Shown here in pieces: positions 5,892-14,364 of a stretch of 64,000 nucleotides of DNA; positions within the stretch are counted from its first letter, which is position 1; every line of letters begins with the position of its first letter. The notes below the pieces were generated by a model. That model saw only the letters and a list, made by a program, of their open reading frames with translations. It was not told the origin of the DNA and made no database searches. This DNA is from Bacteroidales bacterium. Its GTDB lineage: Bacteria > Bacteroidota > Bacteroidia > Bacteroidales > UBA932. The stretch is taken from NCBI GenBank assembly GCA_024401695.1, contig JAKSKN010000004.1:1-64000 (forward strand), written 5' to 3'. The position numbers were made by a program, and so were the translations under genes.

Positions 5892-5925
5892 GGCCAGTGC
5901 GGTGCGAGCCGCGCTGGCCTTTTTT
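5892..5925 (+). terminator. intrinsic terminator of the tRNA operon
   Basis: GGCCAGTGCGG (5892-5902) pairs with CCGCGCTGGCC (5909-5919) over 11 bp with loop TGCGAG, followed at once by six T. It closes the operon that starts at the 3314 promoter. Confidence 0.9.
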
Positions 5926-5964
5926 AATGTGTGCTAAATTTTTAGCATATAACAGTAAACAACC

Positions 5965-7035
5965 ATGATAGACAAAATAGAAATAGAAACAAGCAAGAGG
6001 ATACCTCCTGGACTTATGTTCAGCATGATATCCAAGCGCGAGCTGGATAACGACGACCTGTACTCGATGATACCGTCGACTCCAAGGTCCTTTGACGTGT
6101 GGACACCAATACCAGGAGGACACGTTCCGTGTTACGAGGCTGCATTGTTCATAAGGCTCCTGTCCGCTGTGTACTCGTCCGCCACCGGTTTCCCGGACCA
6201 GATGCTGGGCGGCACCCAGTGGCTGCAGTGTATCAACCGCCCGGACCGCAGTTACCCGTTATGCATAGTCGGCGAGGATATGTTGGACAAGGTCAGTTCG
6301 ATACTGGGAGCAGTCAGTGTCATGGGATTGTCCGGGTTCTTCCTGGAGGACCTCATGTACATGACGTACGTCATAGACAGCGGGCGGAGCCTGTCTCCGA
6401 TCAGGCACATGGTGTCGGCGCATAGCAACAGGAAAGCGCATGTGTGCCTGCAGTCCTACTTGAAGGGTATACAGCTGCGCGGTGTGGATATTGTCGGTGA
6501 AAAGGAGTTTTTAGGGCATGTGCTGTATAAGTTGGACAAGTTGTTGAAGGCTTGTATGCCCGCAGACACATACAGCAGCCCGACGTTCCTTGCGTCGGCA
6601 ACCAGGGGCGCCATGTCGAGCAGTGACGCCGCAAAGCTGGACGCTGAGGACGGTGCGGCAGACGAGCCTCCGCTCAAGTTTGCCACGCAGACGTTCAACA
6701 GGGTTCCGGTGCTTATAAGCGATGACCCGGAGGACACTATCATAGGCAATATGCCGGCAGAGTTCGTGTCTGCTGTCGAGCCTGTGCTTGACCGAATACG
6801 TGAACGCACCAAGCGGTCAGGGGAGTTGTTCGGGTATGGGGCATCCAAAGCCCAGGCGATGGTGCGTTTGGCCCAGAGCCTGTTCATGCATCTTGCGAGG
6901 GTTTTCGTGGGGCCCCCGCCGCATTCTATGGTTACATATGGAGTGCATGTATGCGGTGGCAACCAGCGCATACTGCCGCAAAGCATCGAGTGCGATTTGT
7001 TCCACGATATATTACCTAGAGAAATAACACAATAA
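5965..7035 (+). CDS. hypothetical protein, 356 aa
   Basis: First gene after the tRNA operon terminator. No signal peptide is seen. One moderately hydrophobic helix (about residues 112-133) may be internal. A low-complexity Ser/Asp/Ala segment near 220-240 separates two halves. The gene ends 2 bases before the macro domain gene, so they are probably one operon. Function is not recognised. Confidence 0.8.
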   Translation: MIDKIEIETSKRIPPGLMFSMISKRELDNDDLYSMIPSTPRSFDVWTPIPGGHVPCYEAALFIRLLSAVYSSATGFPDQMLGGTQWLQCINRPDRSYPLCIVGEDMLDKVSSILGAVSVMGLSGFFLEDLMYMTYVIDSGRSLSPIRHMVSAHSNRKAHVCLQSYLKGIQLRGVDIVGEKEFLGHVLYKLDKLLKACMPADTYSSPTFLASATRGAMSSSDAAKLDAEDGAADEPPLKFATQTFNRVPVLISDDPEDTIIGNMPAEFVSAVEPVLDRIRERTKRSGELFGYGASKAQAMVRLAQSLFMHLARVFVGPPPHSMVTYGVHVCGGNQRILPQSIECDLFHDILPREITQ

Positions 7036-7037
7036 AT

Positions 7038-8372
7038 ATGAATAAGAAATACAAGTTCTGCTGCCCGTATTGCGGCGGGTCGCGTATCATAAGGAAAAGC
7101 GTTAAGACTTTAGTCTCAAACGCACATGTAAAGTGTTTCGAGGAAGCCAACGACGGGTACATGTACTCGCTCGACGCAGCTTCCGTGGACGGTGAAGGCA
7201 GGGAAAGCTCCAGCGTGTATGTGTGCGACGGGTGCCTGCACGAGTGGGACGACATAGACGAGTTGCGCGAGTGCGGTGCCGTTGTGGCATGTACAGGGGA
7301 CGCAGCCTCCCGCGGTACCAGGGCGTTTTCCATCGCAAGGGGCAACGCCAACCTTGCCGCAGACTGCGTGGGAGACATATCCAAGGAGTTCACTGCCGAC
7401 AACACGTACTTCATCTACACTGATGCCGTCAACATACACGGCGCAGCGGGAGGCGGTATAGCCAGGGCGTACGCCGACAAGTATCCAAACATGGACGACG
7501 CGTATGTGGACTGGTGCCATTCCATAGAGATAGACAGGTATGCGTGCAAGACGTCGGGCGGCGTTCCGCAGGCCGCGCTTACGCAGACCGTGCTGTGCGA
7601 CCTTCCCGGGATGGAGGATATGTGGGACGAGTACAAGACCGAATGGGTGGAGGACGGTTTCGAGGAGGTGACCATCCCCTATTCCGGACGCTACATGGGT
7701 ATGTACTCGGGGCGTGGGAAGTTTAACGACGACCTTTGCCTTAACGGCGATCCCGACGATGTCGAGGCCGCGATGTCCGAGGCGGCCGAGAGGAGCGCGT
7801 GCGGATACCCGGACGAATCCGACTGGTGGGACGACTTCGACGGCGGACTGCCCGAAGGAGGACTGGACGCGCCTGCAAAGGTGTACAAGCCGTCTGTCCC
7901 TCATCCGTCTGCAGCCAAGCAGCGCCAGCCTTGGGACACTATAGGCAAGGTCGGTGCACAGCGTGCACAGGTCCCTGCCATCCCAAGGAAGATCAAGCGG
8001 CCGAAGTACAGGATGGAGCAGACCCTGATCCGCAAGGGAACCACCCACCAGGCAATGTTCATCATGAACACGATGCCCGCCGTAGAGTACGGTATACGTA
8101 CGTCCTATGAGGCCATAGTGGCGTCTCTGGAAGGGTTTGCACATACGCGCTACCGCTACAGCAACTCCGAGGACCAGGTGCACAAGGTGCTTGTGATACC
8201 TGCCGTGGGGTGCGGCATAGGCGGTTGCGCCTGGGAGGTGGTAAGGCCCCTGTTGGAGTATTATGCCTCCATAATAGTGGCCAACAGGTCTGTCACGCAG
8301 ATAGACCACGTAATAATAGTGGAACCGTCATGCAAAGACACAAACATGGAAACGCTGGAAATAGTCCAGTAA
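7038..8372 (+). CDS. zinc ribbon fused to a split macro domain
   Basis: Macro domains bind ADP-ribose and many remove it from proteins or nucleic acids. Residues 1-75 form a zinc ribbon (CPYCGG and CDGC) like the protein at 4277. Residues about 95-165 carry the first half of a macro domain, with a glycine loop (AVNIHGAAGGGIARAYADKY). The second half lies near residues 385-435 (IPAVGCGIGGCAWEVVRPLL), like the family motif IPRIGCGLGG-DW. About 200 residues of acidic, probably flexible sequence are inserted between. With the nicotinamidase two genes downstream it suggests ADP-ribose/NAD+ metabolism or counter-defence, which is inferred. Catalysis is unproven. Confidence 0.75.
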   Translation: MNKKYKFCCPYCGGSRIIRKSVKTLVSNAHVKCFEEANDGYMYSLDAASVDGEGRESSSVYVCDGCLHEWDDIDELRECGAVVACTGDAASRGTRAFSIARGNANLAADCVGDISKEFTADNTYFIYTDAVNIHGAAGGGIARAYADKYPNMDDAYVDWCHSIEIDRYACKTSGGVPQAALTQTVLCDLPGMEDMWDEYKTEWVEDGFEEVTIPYSGRYMGMYSGRGKFNDDLCLNGDPDDVEAAMSEAAERSACGYPDESDWWDDFDGGLPEGGLDAPAKVYKPSVPHPSAAKQRQPWDTIGKVGAQRAQVPAIPRKIKRPKYRMEQTLIRKGTTHQAMFIMNTMPAVEYGIRTSYEAIVASLEGFAHTRYRYSNSEDQVHKVLVIPAVGCGIGGCAWEVVRPLLEYYASIIVANRSVTQIDHVIIVEPSCKDTNMETLEIVQ

Positions 8373-8377
8373 CAGGA

Positions 8378-8719
8378 ATGTTCGCCGCACCCGGTGGAGA
8401 CAAGAGGTTCAGGCTTGTGCCTGTTGTGTCCGGAGTGTGTCGGACAAGGGCCGGAGGAGATGTCGAAAGCGGAACCGTGGAGTTCGACATATATGACGGC
8501 ACTGTAGACAAGTACAACGCTATAGACAGGCAGAGGTGGCATTACGAGAACGGTGAGTGGTCGCAGGTCTCGCTGTACGAGTCTCCGGACCGTGAGCACG
8601 ACTTGTGTGCCATGCTGTCTCCGGCCAACTGCGGCCAGGCATTCCTGGCACTGCTTCTGGGCGAGCTCCTGGATCGCCCGGATGTCAAGCTTAATCCGGG
8701 AGACTACGACGTAATATAG
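8378..8719 (+). CDS. hypothetical protein, 113 aa
   Basis: The ATG at 8378 follows the macro domain gene by 5 bases; an alternative ATG at 8330 would overlap that gene by 43 bases. The protein is soluble, with a conserved-looking end (HDLCAMLSPANCGQ then hydrophobic residues). It ends 1 base before the nicotinamidase gene. Function is not recognised. Confidence 0.7.
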   Translation: MFAAPGGDKRFRLVPVVSGVCRTRAGGDVESGTVEFDIYDGTVDKYNAIDRQRWHYENGEWSQVSLYESPDREHDLCAMLSPANCGQAFLALLLGELLDRPDVKLNPGDYDVI

Positions 8720-8720
8720 T

Positions 8721-9359
8721 ATGGAAGAAAACAATGAACACGAGATTGTGCCGCCAGTTTGTGTGGCGGTGGATGTGCAGAACGACTTCATCGCGGGTTC
8801 CCTCGGCAGCGAATGGGCTGCCGAGGTTGCCCCGAACATAGTCGATTTCTGCCGGAAGGCCATGGAACTGTACAACGCGCGGCTCATCTGCACTAAGGAC
8901 ACCCATGGCATAAACTACATGGACACGAGAGAGGGAAAGGTGTTGCCTGTATCCCACTGCATAGGCGGCTCCGAAGGGTGGAAGCTGTATGAAGGTATGG
9001 ACTCCCCAAGGGCATACGACGTGGAAAAATACACGTTTATGTCCGACCCTCAGGAAATGGGACGCGCGTTGCAGGACAGGCTGGGCCTTTCCGGGTGCGA
9101 TGTGTTTCACCACAAGGGAAACGTGTTCGTGTACGGTTTCTGCACAAGCATCTGCGTTGTGGCGAATGCGCTGCTGCTCAGGGGTCTTATGCCTGAAGCC
9201 AACATAATGGTGGTAGCCGACCTTTGCGCCGACATCGACGGAGAGTCGCATGCGGCGGCGTTGAGGGTGATGGCAAACAATCACATACCTTCTGTCAGCG
9301 CCGACGAGGCGCTGGAGATGCTGCGGGAACAGGACGCCGCAGGTGGAGAACTGTCCTGA
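8721..9359 (+). CDS. pncA: nicotinamidase (isochorismatase-family hydrolase)
   Basis: Nicotinamidase converts nicotinamide to nicotinate and ammonia in NAD+ salvage. The 212-residue protein shows the family triad: Asp in VDVQNDF (about residue 15), Lys in VEKYTF, and Cys in YGFCTSICVVANAL. The metal-site signature is also present: D-x-H in TKDTHG and the later His in SHCIGGSEG. These support nicotinamidase over other isochorismatase-type enzymes, but substrate is not proven. Its product or substrate could feed the NAMPT-NadE fusion at 22653. Confidence 0.85.
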   Translation: MEENNEHEIVPPVCVAVDVQNDFIAGSLGSEWAAEVAPNIVDFCRKAMELYNARLICTKDTHGINYMDTREGKVLPVSHCIGGSEGWKLYEGMDSPRAYDVEKYTFMSDPQEMGRALQDRLGLSGCDVFHHKGNVFVYGFCTSICVVANALLLRGLMPEANIMVVADLCADIDGESHAAALRVMANNHIPSVSADEALEMLREQDAAGGELS

Positions 9360-9380
9360 AAACAAAACAAGCAGTAAAAC

Positions 9381-10457
9381 ATGAGTAGATACGATACAAG
9401 CAAGTACGATACGGCGGAGCAGATCCGCCGCAAGTCAGTGACCATGCCGTTCCTGGGAGTGATAGCCTTCGTGGTGTTGTTCCTCCTGGCGTTCGTATGG
9501 GGAAACATGGACAACCATTCCGTTGACGGTGGGTACGTGGCATACGTGTACTCCGAGCCGTTGATGGGCAAGAAGGAGTACAAGGGAATCATCAACGGCC
9601 CTGGCGGCACCGGATGGGTGTGGCGTCAGGAGAAGGTTGACATATCGGTGACTCCCTGGACTATGGCCGAGACGTTCACCGACATTCAGGCCAAGGACAA
9701 CCTGATCATGAAGGCACACGCCTCGCTGGTGTTCCGCGTGAACCGGGCGCTGGTCAAGGAGTTCGTGGAGGAGTACGGCGCGATGTCCGAGGTTGACCGC
9801 AAACCGGAGGCTATCATCAAGGATGCCTACGAGTCGTTCATACAGCAGCATTTCCGCAGTATTGTACGATCCGAGGTTTCCAAGTACAACGCACTTGAGG
9901 CGTCCTCCAGCATACCCAAGATCACAGACAATGTAACGGCGGCACTCAAGGCTCGTCTTGCCAACACTCCGTTCGTCGTGGAGTCTGTGACAATAGGCTA
10001 CACCATCCCTCCCGATAGTGTTATCGAGGGTATCACCAAGAAGGTGGCCACCACCCAGACGTACGAGCGCCAGGCCATTGAGCGCGACATCGCTCTCCGC
10101 TCCGAGGAGATCAAGGAGGCAGAGGGCCGTGCCGACGCCAAGAAGGCCGAGCAGACTGCAATGGGTGAGCGCAAGGCCGCCGAGCAGCGTGCAGACGCCG
10201 AGAAGTACAAGGCCATAGCAGCGGCCCAGGCCGAGGCTGAGGCTGTCAGGCTCAAGGCCGAGGCTGATGCGCTCGCAATCGAGAAGGTCGGAAAGGCCAA
10301 GGCCGAGGCGATCCGCCTTCAGGCCGAGGCTATCAACCGCAACTACATCGACCTGCAGATGACCGAGTCCGTCAAGGACATCAAGTGGCCTTCCACCTAT
10401 GTCGGCGGAGGTGTAGTTCAGGACCTGCTCAGGCAGGTTCTCGGAAACCGCAGCTGA
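9381..10457 (+). CDS. SPFH/band-7 membrane protein
   Basis: SPFH proteins (stomatin, prohibitin, HflK/C) form membrane-attached rings that organise membrane patches and proteases. Residues about 24-42 are one transmembrane helix (FLGVIAFVVLFLLAFVWG). Residues about 50-220 form the SPFH domain. Residues about 220-330 are an Ala/Glu/Lys-rich coiled coil (repeats of the AEAxRLKAEA type) as in HflK and prohibitins. At 358 residues the size is normal. It probably sits in the host inner membrane. The phage role is unknown; membrane remodelling or protection of phage proteins from FtsH-type proteolysis are options. Confidence 0.88.
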   Translation: MSRYDTSKYDTAEQIRRKSVTMPFLGVIAFVVLFLLAFVWGNMDNHSVDGGYVAYVYSEPLMGKKEYKGIINGPGGTGWVWRQEKVDISVTPWTMAETFTDIQAKDNLIMKAHASLVFRVNRALVKEFVEEYGAMSEVDRKPEAIIKDAYESFIQQHFRSIVRSEVSKYNALEASSSIPKITDNVTAALKARLANTPFVVESVTIGYTIPPDSVIEGITKKVATTQTYERQAIERDIALRSEEIKEAEGRADAKKAEQTAMGERKAAEQRADAEKYKAIAAAQAEAEAVRLKAEADALAIEKVGKAKAEAIRLQAEAINRNYIDLQMTESVKDIKWPSTYVGGGVVQDLLRQVLGNRS

Positions 10458-10462
10458 CAACC

Positions 10463-10786
10463 ATGATGGAGACGGTGTTCGTAGTAACGTCCCGCCAGGT
10501 GTGGGAGGAGCTTGTGGATGGCGAATGGGTTCACGTAAGGGACGCAGACGACACCACGGCTGTGGAGCTGGTGAGTACGGTACGGCCGTCCATGGATAAG
10601 CTGGCCTCCATATGTATACATAGGGAGGATAATGCCATGACGGCCTTGAAACTCGGAAACGACAGCGCAGCCGAGGCGACAGCCGAGATAGTCACGGACA
10701 ACATCTACATGAGGGAGTCCCTGTTGACTTGCGGCTCGACTCGCGTGTTCACATCCGTGGAGTCTGATTCGCACGTGGTCCAATGA
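10463..10786 (+). CDS. hypothetical protein, 107 aa
   Basis: The ATG at 10463 is chosen because longer forms run deep into the SPFH gene; a second ATG follows directly. The protein is soluble and acidic. Its stop lies 4 bases before a pseudoknot. Function is not recognised. Confidence 0.7.
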   Translation: MMETVFVVTSRQVWEELVDGEWVHVRDADDTTAVELVSTVRPSMDKLASICIHREDNAMTALKLGNDSAAEATAEIVTDNIYMRESLLTCGSTRVFTSVESDSHVVQ

Positions 10787-10790
10787 CCAA

Positions 10791-10817
10791 CGACCTGGGC
10801 ATGTCGGTAAACTGCCC
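10791..10817 (+). promoter_or_regulatory. H-type pseudoknot (family member 2)
   Basis: Stem 1 CGAC (10791-10794) pairs with GTCG (10803-10806). GGGCA (10797-10801) in its loop pairs with TGCCC (10813-10817), joined by GTAAAC. It lies 4 bases after a stop codon. A possible 27-codon frame starts at 10830, and the next clear gene at 10888. Confidence 0.65.
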
Positions 10818-10829
10818 AATACGTATAAT

Positions 10830-10913
10830 ATGAAATACATATTCAAAACACGATTCTTGGAACTCGGAGTAAACAACAACCGGTATTATGGATATAGCGC
10901 AATGGGTGCATGA
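10830..10913 (+). CDS. possible 27-aa leader peptide or small gene
   Basis: An ATG 12 bases after the pseudoknot opens a frame beginning MKYIFKTRFLELG and ending in TGA at 10911-10913, overlapping the start of the next gene. The spacing to the pseudoknot resembles that at 19745. It may be a real small gene or leader peptide, or chance. Confidence 0.3.
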   Translation: MKYIFKTRFLELGVNNNRYYGYSAMGA

Positions 10914-11841
10914 CACTATAGAGCGATGGGCGACGTACGACGGCTGCCCTTGCAGTAAAGCCAGAAGGTCTCACGCGGAGTTCATGGCCGATCAGTTGTC
11001 CAAGGAGAAGACTCCAGACATAACCGAGCCGTTTGGCGGACTGGGACCGACCAAGTCGGGTGCAGATTTCGAGTACCAGGCCGTTGCGGTGCTAGGCATT
11101 ATGAAAAGGGTGGCGGAGCGTATGCAGGGCAGTATATTCGGCCTATTGCCGAAACTGGCGGAGTACGCGCGTCACGTTCCAAACGGAGCGACATGGACCG
11201 ACGCCGATGAAGAGTTGTATAAGCATATGCTGTGGGAAAGGGCCCGTGGAACCGTAATCTATGAAGGTGCGCCGTTCATAGATCCGGTACGCGTCGAAGA
11301 TGCTCTGTTCAAGCTGTCGGCAAGGCGTTCGGCAGCTATGAATAACATTATCGAGATATTGGGAGAGAGCACCGTCAATATAGTTGGAAAGGTCGAGTTG
11401 CTGGACAGGGAGAAGTTCGACAAGTGGTTTGGAGACATCAAGGAAGCCGTGTCTGTACTCCACAAGGAGGACAAGACTACGGACGACATACTGGCAGCCA
11501 GCACCAGGTTGGCCGAACTGTTGAACACGGAGCCCACCAAGGCGTTCCTGCGGATGTTGGATTCAGGCCTGTTCGACTCAATAGCCGACAAGGTGGACAA
11601 GGTGGAGAAAGGTATTGTCGACGAGCCGGAGAAGGCTGCAGCCGACGAGCCTGAGAAGGCTGCAGTCGACGAGCCTGAGAAGGCTGCAGTCGACGAGCAG
11701 AAGAAGTCCGGTGTCGCGTACACCTCGTTTGGTGGGTTTATGCATTATACAGGAAGGCCGCAACCGGTTGACGCGGGTGTGCGGCGTACGATGGCCGAGC
11801 TTGCCTGGCCGGTTGTGCTGGGGTTGGAAAAAGAGGCTTGA
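10888..11841 (+). CDS. hypothetical protein with DEPEKAA repeats, 317 aa
   Basis: The body is mostly helical and soluble. Residues about 248-275 hold three tandem copies of DEPEKAA(A/V), encoded by near-identical 24-base DNA repeats (about 11623-11700) that could expand or contract. The short globular end after the repeat contains GGFMHYTGRPQPV. No domain is recognised. Confidence 0.8.
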   Translation: MDIAQWVHDTIERWATYDGCPCSKARRSHAEFMADQLSKEKTPDITEPFGGLGPTKSGADFEYQAVAVLGIMKRVAERMQGSIFGLLPKLAEYARHVPNGATWTDADEELYKHMLWERARGTVIYEGAPFIDPVRVEDALFKLSARRSAAMNNIIEILGESTVNIVGKVELLDREKFDKWFGDIKEAVSVLHKEDKTTDDILAASTRLAELLNTEPTKAFLRMLDSGLFDSIADKVDKVEKGIVDEPEKAAADEPEKAAVDEPEKAAVDEQKKSGVAYTSFGGFMHYTGRPQPVDAGVRRTMAELAWPVVLGLEKEA

Positions 11842-11872
11842 GAAACTATAAAATAAACTGAAATAACACATT

Positions 11873-12457
11873 ATGAAAATAATAATCGAAGGGCCCGACG
11901 GGGCTGGAAAGTCTACGCTTGCCGATGCAATTTCAAGGAAGACAGGGTTTCCTGTTGTTCACTTGACCAATGTGGATGCTGACAAGATGGACACCCAGTT
12001 CAAGAACGCCCTGGCTTTGGACAACGTGATATTGGACAGGTACATATTATCCAACCTGGCCTATAATAATGCCTGCGGCGCTGCAAAGGTGTCCGACGAC
12101 GTAAAGGATGCCTGTTGCCGAGACATGGAGGACCCCAACATTGTGGTGCTCTGCCTCCCAGGCTACTGTAACAGGCATTCTTGCGGTTGCGACATGTATA
12201 TCGCGCATTTCTCCAAACTCAAGGATAAGCGTCATGAGGAGTTTACAAACGAGGAAGAGCTGAGAAAGGTGTGGGAGTACATGTCGGACGCCGGAGACGC
12301 CATGACGGTAAGCGGCAGGCAGCAGCCGATAGCCTACGACTTGTTCCTAGGCAGGAATAGTGAAAAGTATTTCGGCGACACTGTATCCCTCGTGCTCCAA
12401 GAGCTTGACGAGTACGAGGCCGAGCGCCGTATTAGGCAGGACCAAGATCATGACTGA
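11873..12457 (+). CDS. thymidylate-kinase-like P-loop kinase
   Basis: The N-terminus carries a P-loop, GPDGAGKST (residues 6-14), in the form seen in dTMP kinases. ILDRYILSNLAYN near residue 53 matches the DRY-type substrate motif of the family. At 194 residues it is close to family length. It probably phosphorylates dTMP or another deoxynucleoside (mono)phosphate. ThyX (16193) and dUTPase (30104) in the same window support a thymidylate role. A CHC-rich segment near residues 100-107 is unusual. Confidence 0.8.
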   Translation: MKIIIEGPDGAGKSTLADAISRKTGFPVVHLTNVDADKMDTQFKNALALDNVILDRYILSNLAYNNACGAAKVSDDVKDACCRDMEDPNIVVLCLPGYCNRHSCGCDMYIAHFSKLKDKRHEEFTNEEELRKVWEYMSDAGDAMTVSGRQQPIAYDLFLGRNSEKYFGDTVSLVLQELDEYEAERRIRQDQDHD

Positions 12458-12461
12458 GCAA

Positions 12462-12489
12462 ACGACCTGGGCATGTCGTTAAACTGCCC
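12462..12489 (+). promoter_or_regulatory. H-type pseudoknot (family member 3)
   Basis: Stem 1 ACGAC (12462-12466) pairs with GTCGT (12475-12479); stem 2 GGGCA (12469-12473) pairs with TGCCC (12485-12489); linker TAAAC. It begins 4 bases after the kinase stop codon and precedes the gene at 12519. Confidence 0.7.
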
Positions 12490-12518
12490 AACTTAAGCAC
12501 AAAGGTAGAAAGTACACT

Positions 12519-12809
12519 ATGAAGAGCCAGAAAGATTTTTCCAAAGAGTTCCTTTATCAGGAGAAAACTATCACCATTGATGAGCTTATTGCTTATCTCC
12601 ATGGCGTTCGTATGTCTCACGGCAATCTGCCTGTTCTCAGTCTTAGTATGCACCCCGATGGTTCCGTGGCCTACTGGACTATCAAAAACGAACCGAACTT
12701 TGCGGTCGCCAATCCTGATGCCAAGGAAATCGGCGGTGTCAATGACGTCATTCACAAATGCGCTGAGAACGAACTTCCCAAGAACAAGAAATATCTCATT
12801 ATCGACTAG
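12519..12809 (+). CDS. hypothetical protein, 96 aa, AT-richer than neighbours
   Basis: This gene and the next use more A/T-ending codons (for example GCT, CTT, GAA, ATT) than the flanking genes, suggesting recent acquisition. The protein is soluble, with a beta-rich middle (VLSLSMHPDGSVAYWTI). It follows a pseudoknot by 29 bases. Function is not recognised. Confidence 0.78.
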   Translation: MKSQKDFSKEFLYQEKTITIDELIAYLHGVRMSHGNLPVLSLSMHPDGSVAYWTIKNEPNFAVANPDAKEIGGVNDVIHKCAENELPKNKKYLIID

Positions 12810-12818
12810 CAATGTATT

Positions 12819-12998
12819 ATGGATAAAGAATATAGAACAAGGTTGAAGCGCATACTCACATGGAAAGTAATCCGTGAGAAGATGCGCATAGCTAAGGCCG
12901 TAAAGGATAAAATTCCGAGTGAGGAAATTGAAGAATACATTGAAGCCATTAGGAATGGACACCATAAGATTAAAATAGGGAACATTAACGTAAAGTGA
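12819..12998 (+). CDS. small helical basic protein, 59 aa
   Basis: An ATG at 12819 opens a 59-codon frame starting MDKEYRTRLKRILTWKVIRE and ending TGA 12996-12998. Lys/Arg-rich helices suggest nucleic-acid or protein binding. It shares the AT-rich composition of the gene before it, so the pair probably moved together. Confidence 0.6.
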   Translation: MDKEYRTRLKRILTWKVIREKMRIAKAVKDKIPSEEIEEYIEAIRNGHHKIKIGNINVK

Positions 12999-13000
12999 GT

Positions 13001-13708
13001 ATGAAAGATACTATAAAAGACGAATCGACATACGTCGTGCACGTTCTGTGCAGCAGGATTGGCGACTCTGGAGCCTTCGAGCTTAAGTGCGCATTGTACA
13101 AGGACATGCCTGACCGAATGGAGTGCGGCATACCGTGCTCAAAATGGGAGGACTACCTGGTGCTGGAGACGGTTTTGAACTACTACACGCTGGCACCGAT
13201 GGCTGGCGAGGCGGACATGCTTGCATACCTGGTTGAACGCGGTTTCGATGCAGATGCGGTTAAGCACGCCGTTGGGCGTGATAGCGGCGACTGCACCAGG
13301 TTGGTTCACGGTAGGCACGACGTGCGTTCATACAGGATGCCCGTCGATCCCTCCAAGTTCGTCGAGTGGGCGTCCAGGGCGCGTAAGTGCGGTAACCTCG
13401 AGCTTGCGGACGTGGACAACGGAGATAGGTACATACCGCAGAGCTGGATGGAGGAGGCAAAAGGATTGCACGGCAGTGAGATAAGCTGGGTGGCGAGAAC
13501 CGGTGCCGGAAGTTTTGAGGTATTCAAGGCGGAGGATATAGCCGGAGCCAAGGCGGTCACCATGGTGGTAAGCACTGTTGCCGACCGGATAGACCTGATA
13601 GAGATAGAACTGCGTGACGGCAGCGTAAGGGCGTTCAAGCCGTACAGCGTCGCGTACAACGACATATGCTACGGCGACTACGGCATGTGCTCCTGCAGGC
13701 TACTGTGA
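13001..13708 (+). CDS. hypothetical protein, 235 aa
   Basis: The ATG at 13001 follows the previous stop by 2 bases; a GTG at 12995 is an alternative. The protein is soluble with mixed alpha/beta character and no recognised motif. Composition returns to the window norm here. Confidence 0.75.
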   Translation: MKDTIKDESTYVVHVLCSRIGDSGAFELKCALYKDMPDRMECGIPCSKWEDYLVLETVLNYYTLAPMAGEADMLAYLVERGFDADAVKHAVGRDSGDCTRLVHGRHDVRSYRMPVDPSKFVEWASRARKCGNLELADVDNGDRYIPQSWMEEAKGLHGSEISWVARTGAGSFEVFKAEDIAGAKAVTMVVSTVADRIDLIEIELRDGSVRAFKPYSVAYNDICYGDYGMCSCRLL

Positions 13709-13729
13709 CACTAGAAAGGAAAACAACAA

Positions 13730-14068
13730 ATGAAAGAGTTAATGCATTTTTTGAAGTTTTTGAAGACATGCTGGGCTCCGCTCTTGGCGTCGACTGTGCT
13801 TGTATGCCTTTTGGCTCTGATAGTGGGCGGAATAGTCTCCATGGTCAGCGACGTCCGTCACCTCAGTGAGGAGACTGCAAGGCTGGAGCTGAAGTACAGG
13901 TACTCCATAAGTCATCACCATGCCGGCAAGTGCTCGTACGATACGAGGTACTACACTGATGTGGTGGAGACTGAAGGCAGCCTGATCAAGTTCGTCGACC
14001 AGGATGGCAAGCCCAGGCTCATAACGGGAGACGTGACGGTAACAGAAAACGGCACACCCAGGGGATAA
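13730..14068 (+). CDS. membrane-anchored hypothetical protein, 112 aa
   Basis: One transmembrane helix at residues about 17-37 (PLLASTVLVCLLALIVGGIV) follows a short basic N-terminus. A short helix and a hydrophilic domain follow, probably periplasmic. Function is not recognised. Confidence 0.75.
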   Translation: MKELMHFLKFLKTCWAPLLASTVLVCLLALIVGGIVSMVSDVRHLSEETARLELKYRYSISHHHAGKCSYDTRYYTDVVETEGSLIKFVDQDGKPRLITGDVTVTENGTPRG

Positions 14069-14073
14069 GCGTT

Positions 14074-14352
14074 ATGTCTGAACAGCATTTGCATGTTAGT
14101 GTCGAGGGCTACGATAATGATATATGTACGCTGACAGGTACATACTCAGGTACGTATGCCCCGGCCTCTGTAAAGGTTGGGCCTGGCAACCCTACAAGGT
14201 ACGAGTACAAAACCGTCAGGGTGAGAGAGGTATCCTCAGACTTCTTGATGGACGACTGGTATGCTAAAGGCTGGGAGCCTATGTTCGCAGTTGCTACTGG
14301 AGAGTTCCACGAGATGTTGGTATTTACACTGCGCAGGCCTGTATACAAGTAA
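14074..14352 (+). CDS. hypothetical protein, 92 aa
   Basis: Small soluble protein, beta-rich at the start and ending FTLRRPVYK. The segment YEYKTVRVREV followed by WYAKGWEPMFAV resembles small DUF4177-like proteins (a YEYK-V... LN-xGxEGW pattern), but the match is weak. It lies between a membrane protein and the glycosyltransferase fusion. Confidence 0.7.
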   Translation: MSEQHLHVSVEGYDNDICTLTGTYSGTYAPASVKVGPGNPTRYEYKTVRVREVSSDFLMDDWYAKGWEPMFAVATGEFHEMLVFTLRRPVYK

Positions 14353-14364
14353 CAAATTGATGAT

